A stretch of 64,000 nucleotides of DNA from Bradyrhizobium iriomotense (GCF_030160715.1 NZ_BSOW01000030.1:1-64000); one strand, 5' to 3'; shown: positions 8,765-18,459, counted from the stretch's first letter. The notes: generated from the sequence alone by a model not told the origin. Numbers and translations: made by a program.

Positions 8765-9253
8765 CAGGCCGGTCAGCAAATTCCGATTCGACTTAATACG
8801 ACCATGCCTGTTTTGAGCTGTTGGCTCTGACCAGTTACGGCTTTTTTCATGCGTGCCTCGCAAATGCTCGATGGCCGCGTCAGAACCTTCGGCTCTGCGC
8901 TTCCGCACTTTCCAGGCCACCAATAGCTCAACCTGAGCGGCCAACGCCGCCCGGCGAGAGCTGATGGTCTTAATTTCTGGACTTTCGACAAATCTTCTCC
9001 GCGAACGGATTTCGGCATCCTCTTTTAGGGCCCCAAGGCCTTTCAGTGGAGGATTAATGATCGGCTAGACAGCGGAGCAACGTGCTACGCATCATCGGCT
9101 GACCAAGAGATCTGGTCCGTCTTCTTCCATCTGTTTGCGTTCGCGACCCAATGCACCAGAAGGGGCTGTCAGGTGGCGTCACAAAGTCGTTGAGGGCGAT
9201 GACGAGGCAACGATGTCTTAAAGCTAGCTACGACGTTAGCCGTTTCTGAGGAT
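8765..9253. other. no supported gene
   Basis: Only short shadow ORFs on both strands; no recognisable regulatory motif. Confidence 0.5.
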
Positions 9254-9520
9254 CTATTGGACTGCGAGTACAGGTCCACATTTTGGGCCGAGCAGCCTCA
9301 CTCCACGAGCTATATAGCTACCGCGCGGCGGCTCCACATAGTCGCCCCCATCGATCCAAAAGGACATATCGTCGATCGCAAGCTGCGGATTATAAGTCCA
9401 CCCGGTCTGGACAGCTTTCACCACCGCGAAGGCACCATGGGGTGAAAACGAGTCCGGGATGACGACATCAGCATCCGGCTCGCATCCTGATAGAACCTCA
9501 ATAAGCTCTTTCACCTTCAT
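9254..9520 (-). CDS. hypothetical protein, 88 aa
   Basis: The protein starts MKVKELIEVLSGCEPDADVV and resembles small conserved proteins that begin with a K-E-L-I-x-x-L helix followed by a PDxxVVIPD turn. Later features are FWIDGGDYVEP and a C-terminal RGVRLLGPKCG. No membrane segment or signal is present. An upstream in-frame ATG at 9559 would add 13 residues, but MKVKEL is the conventional start of such proteins. No partner gene is adjacent. Function unknown. Confidence 0.58.
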   Translation of the reverse strand: MKVKELIEVLSGCEPDADVVIPDSFSPHGAFAVVKAVQTGWTYNPQLAIDDMSFWIDGGDYVEPPRGSYIARGVRLLGPKCGPVLAVQ

Positions 9521-9559
9521 TTTCGTAGCCTTAGGATCGCAGTTGCGTGGAGTATCCAT

Positions 9560-10008
9560 CTATGACTTCTGTAGGATCAGTAAACCCCACGTCAAGCTGC
9601 AAGCTACCGATCCCAAACAACATCGTTGCGTCCGCGCGCAGCGCCAGCTCGAGGCAGTCGAGATGTCAGCGGAGCGCGACGTTCTCGGGTGCCTGTCATG
9701 ATTCATCCGTGGCGAATTGATCCGGTTGTCTCTTGAACGGTTCGCTCAGCGCCGCCGCACCGGCGCAGCTGGGCGATGCACGAGTGATCGAATGCCGACG
9801 TTCCACGAGCAGGAAGGTGGCTCAGCGCACAGCCGATTCGTTTTCTGACCTGCGAGATAGTGCACAAGAGCTGATGCCGCCAGGTGAGCGGCTGAGCTAT
9901 GTCGGCGAACATCATCAGTCCATCTTCGGCGATCTGGCCTTGAGTGAAGCAGTTTCGGCTGCTGCTTCTCCAGCAGAATTATATTGCGTCGCGAGAACCG
10001 TCGAGGGC
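9560..10008. other. no supported gene
   Basis: The longest ORF (9733-10146 +) runs through MerR box 3 and looks non-coding. Nothing else is supported. Confidence 0.45.
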
Positions 10009-10039
10009 TTGAACCGGACCCAGCGTCAAGTTGTAGAAG
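10009..10039 (+). promoter_or_regulatory. MerR-type promoter box 3
   Basis: TTGAAC (10009-10014), 19 bp, TAGAAG (10034-10039); the spacer keeps the GCGTCAAGTTG right half-site. It precedes a 20-codon ORF and the overlapping 59-aa membrane protein at 10143. Confidence 0.62.
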
Positions 10040-10083
10040 TGCAAACTAGTGTCGCAACACAAACCACAAAAAGGGATCGTTTC

Positions 10084-10146
10084 ATGATCTCCTCGCTGTT
10101 CCGCCGGGAAAGCGCAACCGCTTTGGAAAGAGAGACCTCTCAATGA
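10084..10146 (+). CDS. 20-codon ORF, coupled to membrane protein
   Basis: ATG at 10084 is preceded by AAGGG. The peptide MISSLFRRESATALERETSQ ends in a TGA that overlaps the start of the next ORF. It is too short to judge as a protein; it may exist to couple translation, as with the pair downstream of MerR box 1. Confidence 0.3.
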   Translation: MISSLFRRESATALERETSQ

Positions 10147-10322
10147 TGCTGTTTCTAGTTCTGCTTCCGATTTTGTTCGTGGGTTTTGCAACTGGGTACG
10201 CTATCCGCGCATGGCGCTCTCGAAAAAGGCGTGAGCGCTATCGTCTGTACGGGCCTTATCTTCGGCCAACATCCCGCATTACAGAACGTCCGACTGAGTT
10301 GTCTAAGCGCAGAGCATTCTGA
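10143..10322 (+). CDS. small membrane protein, 59 aa
   Basis: The protein begins MMLFLVLLPILFVGFATGYA: one strong N-terminal transmembrane segment with a possible G-x-x-x-G-like packing face. A very basic stretch (RAWRSRKRRERYR) follows and should hold the C-terminus in the cytoplasm. GAGAG lies upstream of the ATG. It is the first substantial ORF after MerR box 3, about 105 bases away, and overlaps the short ORF before it. A rho-independent-type terminator lies at 10579. Function unknown. Confidence 0.5.
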   Translation: MMLFLVLLPILFVGFATGYAIRAWRSRKRRERYRLYGPYLRPTSRITERPTELSKRRAF

Positions 10323-10578
10323 TGCTTCATAGTAAGAGCGGGGCTTAGGCCTGAGGCGGATAGCCGAAAGGTGGGCCTAGTCGGCGGTTCAGCGGATAAC
10401 GCGCATGGGCGCCTTCCGGTAATCGATGCCCGTCTTATCGACCGTACGCGATCATGGACGTGGAGGCGCTGGTGCGGACAAAGAAATCCGAGCTAGCCGG
10501 TTGTCAGAGCGTCCCATGAGTGCGGGCCCTTGATGCGACACCTCGTTCGCGAGCCTCGCGTCATCTCCACCTGCAGAG

Positions 10579-10610
10579 CCCCCGCCGAGTGCACCGGCGG
10601 GGGTGTCTTC
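10579..10610 (+). terminator. rho-independent terminator
   Basis: CCCCCGCCG and CGGCGGGGG form a perfect 9-bp stem around a seven-base loop, followed by TGTCTTCT. It probably ends the transcript from MerR box 3. Confidence 0.65.
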
Positions 10611-11110
10611 TAAATGCCAAGGCGCAGATCGAGCTCGATGCGGCTCCACGAAAAAAGCAAGGACCTTGATAGGAAGATGCTGAAAGGAGAGTTCGTCAGG
10701 TTGAAAGGCGACCGCCTATCTTGGCATCCATTTCACGATCCCGCGTGTCTTTGATGCGCGTCGGGACCACGCGCTAAGCAGTTCTGACGAGAACGGTTCC
10801 GCGTGCCATCTTGAGATTGCACCGTTGGCCCCTCGATCATTGCCGTCGCTCCACCGTCGGCCAGTGGCGCTGGCCATCACCGCTGTTAGGCAGGCGGCTT
10901 TTCTCTGTTTGGGCGCGCGTGCCGCTGCTCAATCACGACAGCGGCAGAGGTGTTACCAAGGTCCCGCAGGGAGGCGTCTCGAGATTGCGAGCCGAACGGC
11001 GTCGAGGGTGCGTCCTGTGGCAATGTTCGCCAGGCTGATGCACGCCAGTGTTGGCGAAAAGTCCGTCTGCGTTTGTGAGTGTGTGGCCTCTGGCTCGTTC
11101 ACTAAATCGC
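10611..11110. other. no supported gene
   Basis: Overlapping low-quality ORFs only. Nothing recognisable until MerR box 4. Confidence 0.45.
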
Positions 11111-11141
11111 TTGAAGTTATCGCAGCGTCAAGTTGTAGGCT
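11111..11141 (+). promoter_or_regulatory. MerR-type promoter box 4, upstream of trpDC
   Basis: TTGAAG (11111-11116), 19 bp, TAGGCT (11136-11141), with the GCAGCGTCAAGTTG half-site. The next confident gene on this strand is trpD, 218 bases away. A 36-codon ORF beginning MLMKVGCGGSEIWSILQLP lies in the leader. Confidence 0.6.
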
Positions 11142-11358
11142 TCAAGGATCGATCACGACCAAAAGCGACTGCCGCGCCAATGATGCAGCTGCGCTCGCGG
11201 TTCGCGTGAATGCTGATGAAGGTGGGGTGTGGTGGAAGCGAGATCTGGAGCATCTTACAGTTACCGCGTGCTTCTTTGGAAGCGGCTCGCTCGATCCACC
11301 GGCTCTTGCCCAATTGTTAAGCGCTAGCAACACACTCCGACCGCTCTGAGAGCAGGCG

Positions 11359-12372
11359 ATGAATCTCAAATGGATTATGGGCAAAGCCGCGAGCGGCGTC
11401 CCGTTGGACCAGCAGGAAATGGCCTTGGCGATCGACAGTATGATGTCGGGCCAGGCGACGCCCTCGCAAATGGGCGGGTTGCTGTTGGCGCTGAGGGTGC
11501 GCGGCGAGACAGTTGAGGAGATCACCGGCGCGGTTTCCGCGATGCGCGGCAAAATGGTGCGGGTCGATGCGCCGGCCGAATCGATCGACATTGCGGGCAC
11601 CGGCGGCGACGGTTTGGGTTCGGTCAACGTCTCGACATGTGCTTCTTTCATCGTCGCGGGCGCCGGCATTCCTGTCGCCAAGCATGGCAATCGCGCACTC
11701 TCCTCACGCTCGGGCTCGGCAGATGTACTGGCATCGCTCGGCGTCAAGATCGACTTGAAGGCCGAAGGTGTCGCTCGCTGTGTCCGGGATGCCGGCATCG
11801 GGTTCATGTTTGCGCCGACCCACCATCCGGCGCTGAAAAACGTGAGCGCAACCCGAATCGAGCTTGCGACCCGCACAATATTTAATCTCGTCGGGCCGCT
11901 CTGCAATCCTGCGGGCGTGAAGCGGCAGATGATCGGCGTGTTTTCGCGCAAGTGGGTGCAGCCGTTAGCAGAAGTCTGCAAGAGGCTCGGCGCGGAATCG
12001 GCGTGGGTGGTGCACGGCAGCGATGGGCTCGACGAGATTACGCTCACCGGCCCCACCTTTGTCAGCGCCCTCGACAAAGGCCAGATTCGCAGCTTCGAGA
12101 TGACGCCGGAAGAAGCCGGGTTCCCCCGTTACGGAAAGGAGGAACTGAAGGGTGGGGACCCCCATACCAACGCGATTGCACTACGAAGCGTGCTCGAAGG
12201 TATGCCAGGCCCATATCGCGATGTTGCTCTCTTGAACGCGGCAGGGGCCTTTATAGTGGCCGGTCGCGCCACAACTTTGAAGGAAGGCGTGCGTCTCGGA
12301 CAGGAATCACTTGGCAGTGGCGCCGCCGCCGCGCGGCTGAAGCATCTGGTCGCAGTCTCTAACGCCGAATAG
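11359..12372 (+). CDS. trpD: anthranilate phosphoribosyltransferase
   Basis: TrpD transfers phosphoribose from PRPP to anthranilate, the second committed step of tryptophan synthesis. The 337-aa length is normal. Active-site marks are [20 protein letters not shown] (PRPP loop, about residues 75-94), [21 protein letters not shown], and the anthranilate-site stretch [17 protein letters not shown]. trpC follows after 5 bases on the same strand. Symbiosis regions are not the usual home of the pathway (core copies usually sit in trpE/G-D-C), so this is probably a second, accessory copy; other trp genes are absent here. A MerR-type promoter lies upstream. The product pool might feed indole or auxin chemistry, which is inference. 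Confidence 0.93.
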   Translation: MNLKWIMGKAASGVPLDQQEMALAIDSMMSGQATPSQMGGLLLALRVRGETVEEITGAVSAMRGKMVRVDAPAESIDIAGTGGDGLGSVNVSTCASFIVAGAGIPVAKHGNRALSSRSGSADVLASLGVKIDLKAEGVARCVRDAGIGFMFAPTHHPALKNVSATRIELATRTIFNLVGPLCNPAGVKRQMIGVFSRKWVQPLAEVCKRLGAESAWVVHGSDGLDEITLTGPTFVSALDKGQIRSFEMTPEEAGFPRYGKEELKGGDPHTNAIALRSVLEGMPGPYRDVALLNAAGAFIVAGRATTLKEGVRLGQESLGSGAAAARLKHLVAVSNAE

Positions 12373-12377
12373 ACAAG

Positions 12378-13178
12378 ATGACTGACCCGGATATTCTGAC
12401 GAAAATTGAGACATATAAGCGCGAAGAAATCGCAGCTGCCAGGCGCGCGCTTCCGCGTGCCGAGCTCGACGCGCACGCACGGCGTGCGCCGTCTCCGCGT
12501 GGTTTTCTGAGCACAATTCGTAAAAAGCACGCGTCGGGTGGCTATGCCCTCATCGCTGAGGTCAAGAGAGCGTCGCCGTCAAGGGGACTCATTCGCACCG
12601 ACTTCCATCCGCCGTCGCTTGCCAGATCGTATGAAGCAGGGGGCGCGGCCTGCCTCTCGGTCTTGACGGACAAACCGTCCTTTATGGGTGACCTTGATTT
12701 TATGGAAGCGGCGCGCGCCGCCACCAACCTGCCAGTCTTGCGTAAGGATTTCATTTTCGACACTTATCAGGTGATCGAGGCTCGCGCTCGTGGCGCCGAC
12801 TGCATTCTGCTGATTATGGCAGCGCTGGACGACGGGGCTGCCAACGACCTCGAGGCTGCGGCCTTAGCGTACGGTATGGATGTGTTGATCGAGATCCATG
12901 ACCACTCCGAGCTTGATCGCGCCCTCAAGCTCCGCTCGCAGATGATTGGCATCAATAACCGTAACCTGCGCACGTTTGTGACAAATCTCAAGACAAGTGA
13001 AACGTTGGCACCGCTGATCCCGAAGGATCGACTGATTGTCAGCGAAAGCGGAATCTGCGCGTTCACTGATCTCGAGCGGCTCTCACGAGCCGGTATCGCA
13101 ACCTTCCTTGTGGGCGAAAGTCTAATGCGTCAGTCCGACCTGACGACAGCAACTCGCGCGCTGCTCTCCAAAAACTAA
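12378..13178 (+). CDS. trpC: indole-3-glycerol phosphate synthase
   Basis: TrpC closes the indole ring from carboxyphenylamino-deoxyribulose phosphate. The 266-aa TIM barrel shows all family motifs: [16 protein letters not shown] with the catalytic lysine, [36 protein letters not shown] and VSESGI. It directly follows trpD and is surely in the same operon. Three flanking trp genes normally found with it (trpF, trpB, trpA) are missing, so the end product of this pair is either fed to core enzymes or indole-glycerol phosphate itself is used. Confidence 0.94.
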   Translation: MTDPDILTKIETYKREEIAAARRALPRAELDAHARRAPSPRGFLSTIRKKHASGGYALIAEVKRASPSRGLIRTDFHPPSLARSYEAGGAACLSVLTDKPSFMGDLDFMEAARAATNLPVLRKDFIFDTYQVIEARARGADCILLIMAALDDGAANDLEAAALAYGMDVLIEIHDHSELDRALKLRSQMIGINNRNLRTFVTNLKTSETLAPLIPKDRLIVSESGICAFTDLERLSRAGIATFLVGESLMRQSDLTTATRALLSKN

Positions 13179-13990
13179 GCTGTGGCCACCGGGGCATATC
13201 AATGACAACCAAAACGTCCAACCGGTTGATCCGGAACGCTCATAGCTACGCCGAGAGTAGCAGCCTTCACATGGTCTGTGGATCTGGAGGACGCGTCGAA
13301 GTGCAACGCGCTGAAGCAAATAGTCCTGGTGCGACGAGTTCGAAGTCGGCTCTAGCGACATGGCGTTGTTCGCGAATGCTGATCGCACGTCGGAACATTG
13401 TGGACCACCGAGCACCGCAGCAAATGACCAGTTTGCGCACTGTTGCGGCGCGTTGGTCCCTACGCCTTGAGAACGACTGGGCTGATGTCAGTCACTGTGA
13501 GGCTCGCAGCAGTCTCGTTAGCGATATGTTCGGCCATCATGACGATAAGTCTCGTCAAAAACTCGACCGAGGCACCCGTACCGGCATTGTTCCAACGGAG
13601 GCGCCTGCTCAATGTGTCACCGAGCCGAAAGAACGCATCTCGATCGGGGAGGAAGGCCACCTCGGACCACCTGAAACTGGAAACGACATGCAAGAACAAA
13701 CATTTCAGCGCAATCAGCTAGCTGGTCGATCGCAGCTGACCACGACCGACCTTCCCACGTCATCCCAGGCGGTGGTATTGATCAAGCTCGGCTACGTCAA
13801 GTCGAGGCCAGAAGTGTCGCCCAATCGATCCTCGACAAAGACCAGCCAATGCCAGTGACAAGGCGCAAAACTGTTCGCCGCCAGGTCGGAGAGCCCGAGG
13901 GCCGCGAGCAACACGATGTCCGCACAGGGCGAAGGCTCAAACTTGCACGTTGCCCCACAGGCGGGCTGCTGTTCCTAGGTGTCTTGTCCG
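13179..13990. other. decayed stretch between trpC and flavin reductase
   Basis: A minus-strand ORF at 13460-13699 (contains FFRLGDTLSRRLRWNNAGTG and a hydrophobic IVMMAEHIA) may be a fragment of a lost gene. It has no start signal and no recognisable family. Nothing else is supported. Confidence 0.35.
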
Positions 13991-14491
13991 ATGAGTGAGA
14001 TTCAATCAATCGAGGCGGCCGAGTTTCGTCAGGCTATGCGAAATCTGGCCAGCGGTGTTGCGATCGTGGCGACGGGAACGGCGCTTGAGCGGCGTGGGTT
14101 AACGGTGAGTTCTATTACCTCGATTTGCATAGAGCCCCCTTGTTTGCTGGTTGGCATCAATATCAGTTCGGGGACACACGATGCGATACTTGCGAACGGC
14201 AAATTTGGCGTGAGCCTCCTTGCTATTGATCATCAGGACATCGCTCTGCGATTCGCCGGCCGCGATGGCTCCAAAGGTATCCAACGGTTCGATACGGCTC
14301 CTTGGGATCAGGGGACCCTCGATGTACCGTTATTGCAAAGCGCGATCTGCGCTCTCGAGTGCGTTCTACACCACTACGAGGTCGTCGGTACGCACGGGAT
14401 GTTCATCGGCCGGACCGTTGCGGTGCGCCCAGGGGACGGCAGTCCGCTTATTAACTGTCGCGGCGAGCTTCGAACATTACCACACGATTGA
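13991..14491 (+). CDS. flavin reductase-domain protein (HpaC-like)
   Basis: Members of this FMN-binding split-barrel family reduce flavin with NAD(P)H and hand it to a partner monooxygenase. The 166-aa protein shows the family order: FRQAMRNLASGVAIVATG at the N-terminus, LTVSSITSICIEPPCLLVGI (flavin-binding strand), AILANGKFGVSLLA, then ALECVLHHYEVVGTHGMFIG near the end. MSEIQSIEAAEF at 13991 is chosen as the start. A luciferase-like flavin monooxygenase lies 1.2 kb away on the other strand (15669-16700), which would be the natural partner, although the two are not in one operon. Confidence 0.85.
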   Translation: MSEIQSIEAAEFRQAMRNLASGVAIVATGTALERRGLTVSSITSICIEPPCLLVGINISSGTHDAILANGKFGVSLLAIDHQDIALRFAGRDGSKGIQRFDTAPWDQGTLDVPLLQSAICALECVLHHYEVVGTHGMFIGRTVAVRPGDGSPLINCRGELRTLPHD

Positions 14492-14975
14492 GTGTCGTGT
14501 CTTGCAGTTTCGTTTCAACCCCGGTGGCTAGACTCGTAACCGGAAAGAGAAATGGCGGTGCGGAGTTATGGACGTAGATTACTCGCTCGAGAGCGACGTC
14601 ACTAACAGAGCCGCTCGACTTTTGCCTGTTCTCTTGAGAGATGCGCTCAGCGATCTCAACGAGGCTTGGAGGCATCACGCTCGTTGACCGGGACGATGCG
14701 TTGGTTCCAACCATCGAGTGCACAACCTGCCCGGTCACCCGAAATGACGACAGAGGGCGGGACTAGACGACAGCTAGATGATCGCTGGTGCTCGCAAAGC
14801 TGCTGAATCGATCTCAAAGCAAATGCCATCTGCGCGCATACCGAAAAGCGAGATCTGAATAGAGAGCCTCCGTGTCCCGCGCCGTCGCACATGCGTTCAC
14901 GCCCGCATGGACTTGAAATCCCTTATCCCGCCTCGGCTTTCAGGCCGTCACGACCCCTCGACCGACCAAACAAGA
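14492..14975. other. no supported gene
   Basis: Only shadow ORFs; no regulatory motif recognised. Confidence 0.45.
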
Positions 14976-15197
14976 CTATGGCAGGCGCTGCCATTCGCTG
15001 ATGCTTTCGGGAATTCCCATGTTCGATGGATCACCTGCCGAGGGCCAAGGGCACGCGCCCTTCGCCAGTGCCTCGGCCGCCGCTGCCGGGGAACTGTGGT
15101 ACTCTAGCGTCTCACCGGCAAATACGATCGCAAATCCCTTTGGCGTGGGGACGATTTGAGCCTTTCCTGCGTGCGTTCTAAAGACCCATTTCACCAC
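14976..15197 (-). CDS. small conserved-type protein, 73 aa
   Basis: The protein reads MVKWVFRTHAGKAQIVPTPKG, then a beta-like FAIVFAGETLEYHSS, an alanine-rich helix (PAAAAEALAKG) and ends PESISEWQRLP. It resembles a small soluble alpha/beta family seen in rhizobia, in which a query such as 'DG-x-VVFDGE-L-YHSPQ-AA' precedes a helix; the function is unknown. Length and composition favour a real gene. It is isolated between two gaps. Confidence 0.58.
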   Translation of the reverse strand: MVKWVFRTHAGKAQIVPTPKGFAIVFAGETLEYHSSPAAAAEALAKGACPWPSAGDPSNMGIPESISEWQRLP

Positions 15198-15668
15198 TTG
15201 CAGCTCTCCGAAATTCCAGCTTCAAACCGTCGAGGCGAGCAGAGCGGTAGGCCGGGCGAGAAATGCTGTCGCAGCCTCCCGTGCCCAATCGGATGGCAAG
15301 AGTTAGTGCGCGACGACTTCACTGTTGGCGATTAGATCGTGCGGCGGGGTTCGTCAATAACCAGTCTGGCGCTGTTAGGCGCGGTCTCGCCAGCCGCGGC
15401 CGTAACCTCGAAAGAGGCTAGCTCGAAAGGTGCCACCCACTGGCTTCGGGATAATTGCGCCGCCAAGCCGGGAGACCTGGTAAGCCGAACTCGTCAAATT
15501 CGGAACGCCGCCTAGCTTACTGCATGCGTTTCAAGTCTAGGCGCGAGAGCAAGACAGGTAAGAAGTGAAGCTGTGCGATGGTCGAGGTAGCCGCCAGCGT
15601 CTAGCATTTAGGAGGCGTCAAAAGATATAGCAGGCAACCATTCATCGCCAGCGCCGGCACGGTGAGCT
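15198..15668. other. no supported gene
   Basis: No ORF or motif that I can support. Confidence 0.5.
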
Positions 15669-16700
15669 TCATGTCCAGCCAGCGCCAGCGACGGATCGAA
15701 TGATGATCGCCGTGTTCAATGAAGCATCCAGGGGGAGATCACCAAATGCGAGTTGACAAAGAAGATAATTGGCACCCGCCTCTTCGATGTGATTAAGAAG
15801 AGTTTGTCGAATCGAAGCGGCCGTCCCGGCGACACACAGCTCACTCTCGATTGCTGCATCGAAGGTCAGGGGTAGGTTCGGTGGAGTGGGGATGTTGTTG
15901 CGGTCATAAAGGAACTTAAAGTTCTGGAGCCAGCGATCGTAAGCCGGCGCAGCGAGTGAATAGGCATCTGCTTCAGAACTGCCAGCTACGACCATGCGAA
16001 GCAAGCCAAGAAACGGCGACGATTGATCGTTCGTCTTTAAGCGTATCTCTCGACGCGAGCGGTAGGCATTAGTGACCCTTCGAACAGACGATGAAGGTCC
16101 GATGCTTGCGATGTTTGCGCCAATCTCAGCGGCCCAGCTTGCCGACTCCGGCTGATTTACGGCGATCCATGTCGGGGGATGCGGTCGCTGATGAGGCGAT
16201 ATCGTCAATGGAACGTCATCCAACCGGAAATGATCGCCCTCGTAGCAGAGCGAGCCGCCTCGCATTGCCTTAACTAGGATTTCGCTGGCTTCTGCATAAC
16301 GGCCTGGTGCTGCGTCCGCACTGACCCCGAAATAGCCCAATTCGATTGGAAGGGAGCCGCGCCCAATGCCAAGCTCAAGTCGGCCGCCGCTCAAGTGGTC
16401 CAGCATGCAGGCCTCTTCAAAAGCTCGCAGGGGGTGATGAAGGCTAAGCAGCATGACCATCGGGCCAATGCGAAGATGTGTTGTGCGTTGTGCGACGCTA
16501 GACAAAAACAGATTCGGTGCGGGGCTCATCCCATGCGGAGTGCAGTGGTGCTCGGCCAGATGATAAGCATAGTACCCCAGGCGATCGCATGCCTCGGCGA
16601 GTAGGAGGCGATCATTATACTGTTTGGCGACATCATGGCCGTCTGCGTCCAGGTGATCGAAGATGCCGAACGCTAGTTTTGAAGGAAGGGTACTTGTCAC
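15669..16700 (-). CDS. LLM-class flavin-dependent monooxygenase (luciferase-like)
   Basis: This is a bacterial-luciferase-like TIM barrel of 343 aa that oxidises a substrate with O2 and reduced flavin supplied by a separate reductase. Family features: AFGIFDHLDADG at the N-terminus, YYAYHLAEHHCTPHGMSPAP (conserved His pair), HLRIGPMVMLLSLHHPLRAFEEACMLDHLSGGRLELGIGRG, and PTWIAVNQPESASWAAEIGANI. The hisC-type gene upstream on the same strand is 44 bases away, so the two form an operon. A flavin reductase gene nearby may supply FMNH2 or FADH2. Substrate unknown; the neighbouring aminotransferase hints at an amino-acid-derived oxime or imine, which is inference. Confidence 0.88.
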   Translation of the reverse strand: MTSTLPSKLAFGIFDHLDADGHDVAKQYNDRLLLAEACDRLGYYAYHLAEHHCTPHGMSPAPNLFLSSVAQRTTHLRIGPMVMLLSLHHPLRAFEEACMLDHLSGGRLELGIGRGSLPIELGYFGVSADAAPGRYAEASEILVKAMRGGSLCYEGDHFRLDDVPLTISPHQRPHPPTWIAVNQPESASWAAEIGANIASIGPSSSVRRVTNAYRSRREIRLKTNDQSSPFLGLLRMVVAGSSEADAYSLAAPAYDRWLQNFKFLYDRNNIPTPPNLPLTFDAAIESELCVAGTAASIRQTLLNHIEEAGANYLLCQLAFGDLPLDASLNTAIIIRSVAGAGWT

Positions 16701-16744
16701 TCGATCACCTCATGTAGTGAATCTGAATAATAATTGGCTTGGGG

Positions 16745-17836
16745 TCAGTTTGACGATGAAGAAATGCGACTTACGGTTGAAAGAAACACATCCATTTGCC
16801 TTTCTGTGCCGATCGTAATGCGTATAAAGTTCTCGAGACCTTTTTCGGGGAAGAACGCAACAAGCACGTTCTGCCTCTGCAATGTGGCCTGCCACCAAGC
16901 GCCATCGTGTCCTTCGGGCACGCGGGCTAGCAAGAAATTGGCGTGGGAAGGCAACACAGTAAACCCAAGCTTCGATAGCGCGACGCTCGTTCGATCCCTT
17001 TCGAGCATGATCTGTCGATGGTTCTCCTCGAAAGCCGCTCGATGCGCAATGACGCTCATGCCGACCGCATGACCAATCACATTCATGTTGAAGAGGTTCT
17101 GCATCGTACGAAGCCTGCCGATAAGCTCGGGGTGACCGAAACCGAAGCCGACTCGAAGGCCCGCGGTGGCATAACTTTTTGAAAAAGTGCGCAACAGCAG
17201 AAGATTTGAATAGCGATTGACGAGACGTAGGCCGTTATCGGGCGCGAAGTCGACATACGCTTCGTCAAGTACGATCAGTCGATCCGATTGTACTACGAGC
17301 CTTTCGATATCCGCGATCGGAACAAACGTTCCCGTCGGATTGTTCGGGTTGGCGAGCACGACGAACTTGGCATCTCGGGCGGGGCCGAAAAGCAGTTGGT
17401 GCGTTGGTAGGGAATGGTCTTTACCCCACCCGATCTCCAGAAATTGGGCCTCGTGCAACATGGCGAGCTTGCGGTTAAATGAAAACCCGGGTGACATCAT
17501 CGCTACGGCATCGCCTGGAGCGAGGAACGCTTTGTAGATAAGGCCGAGGAGTTCAGACGAACCGTTCCCTGCAATCACCTGATCGGCAGAGAGGCCGTAA
17601 GTGGAGGCGGCCGCCTCTCTTAGGCCGACATTGTCATCTTCCGGGTACAGATAATGCCGCTCAAAGGCTGCAATCGCGGCTTCCCTGACGATTGCCGGCA
17701 ACGGGAATGGGTTCTCATTCATGTTGAGCTTGACGCAATTTGCGTCAAGCTCAGGGGCAGCGGGCGGTGGAATTTCCAACTGTTTTGCCACGTGTGAAAG
17801 GGATGAGAGTGCGCTCAGCAGCCTGGCGTCTGACAT
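16745..17836 (-). CDS. hisC: histidinol-phosphate/aromatic aminotransferase family protein
   Basis: This PLP-dependent fold-type I enzyme (363 aa) resembles HisC. Marks are KLNMNENPFPLP near the N-terminus, GNGSSELLGLIYKAFL, the substrate/PLP motif NPNNPTGTFVP, DEAYVDFAPDNG, and the Schiff-base lysine in LRTFSKSYATAGLRVGFGFG. A start at 17836 (MSDARLLSALSSL) is chosen because GGAG lies eight bases before it; an upstream ATG at 17899 would add 21 residues. It heads a two-gene operon with the luciferase-like monooxygenase. HisC-type enzymes outside his operons often transaminate phenylalanine, tyrosine or tryptophan, so the real substrate may not be histidinol phosphate. Confidence 0.88.
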   Translation of the reverse strand: MSDARLLSALSSLSHVAKQLEIPPPAAPELDANCVKLNMNENPFPLPAIVREAAIAAFERHYLYPEDDNVGLREAAASTYGLSADQVIAGNGSSELLGLIYKAFLAPGDAVAMMSPGFSFNRKLAMLHEAQFLEIGWGKDHSLPTHQLLFGPARDAKFVVLANPNNPTGTFVPIADIERLVVQSDRLIVLDEAYVDFAPDNGLRLVNRYSNLLLLRTFSKSYATAGLRVGFGFGHPELIGRLRTMQNLFNMNVIGHAVGMSVIAHRAAFEENHRQIMLERDRTSVALSKLGFTVLPSHANFLLARVPEGHDGAWWQATLQRQNVLVAFFPEKGLENFIRITIGTERQMDVFLSTVSRISSSSN

Positions 17837-18021
17837 GTGGTCGCTCCGTCGAAAGGCATGGGTTCTAAGCATGGCGATGGTCCCATCTGAGTGAAACACT
17901 CTGTATTTTGCGCATGAGCGTCCGCACCAGCAGGCCGGCCATGGCTCTCCACAGCCGGTCGGCGGGGCTTCACCTGTTCTTATATGGCTATCCTAACAGT
18001 TGCATGAACTACAACGAAAAA

Positions 18022-18381
18022 CTACAACTTGTGTAGCGCAGCAGGATTGCGCGCTCGTCGGATGTGCACTCTGCCATGATCAAGCAGAAAAGAATGCGCA
18101 ACTAGGGTGCTGTTCAACTCCAGCGAATAGTCGTTACTGGCCTTGAGCACCTCAGCGACACTTCGCTCTAGGTAGTCGCTCGTGGCTTCAGACAGAATGG
18201 TGTCTGCTGTTCGGCCACGGCCGCGCTCAAGAGCGTCCGTCGGGGGCCTGGTCATGCGTCGAGTGGAGGGGTGACGTCGATGCTCTCCAGCGGGCGCACA
18301 CAAATGTCTCCGGGCGATCTCTCGGAAGCGGTCGGGAGGCGTGATGGACGGGCGCGGCGCAAACATTTGCGTTTGAGACAT
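18022..18381 (-). CDS. hypothetical protein, 119 aa, behind MerR box 5
   Basis: The protein starts MSQTQMFAPRPSITPPDRF, has a basic region (RRHPSTRRM) and a more regular C-terminal half (SDYLERSVAEVLKASNDYSLELNSTLVAHSFLLDHGRVHIRR). GAGG lies seven bases before the ATG. The MerR-type box 5 ends only 48 bp upstream on the same strand, the closest gene to a box apart from nolA and the 59934 box. No family recognised; no membrane segment is evident. Confidence 0.5.
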   Translation of the reverse strand: MSQTQMFAPRPSITPPDRFREIARRHLCAPAGEHRRHPSTRRMTRPPTDALERGRGRTADTILSEATSDYLERSVAEVLKASNDYSLELNSTLVAHSFLLDHGRVHIRRARNPAALHKL

Positions 18382-18428
18382 TCACAATCCTCGTTCGTCG
18401 AAGGCCCCGACGCCTCCCCAGTTTTGGT

Positions 18429-18459
18429 AGGTTACAACTTCACCTTACGTTCGTTTCAA
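18429..18459 (-). promoter_or_regulatory. MerR-type promoter box 5
   Basis: Minus strand TTGAAA (18454-18459), 19 bp, TAACCT (18429-18434). The spacer keeps ACGTAAGGTGAAGTTG. It reads into the 119-aa ORF starting at 18381. Confidence 0.6.

Noticed and set aside
17995-18040. Two CTACAAC repeats resembling the MerR -10 region
   Set aside because: No TTGAA element lies 19 bp away in either direction.
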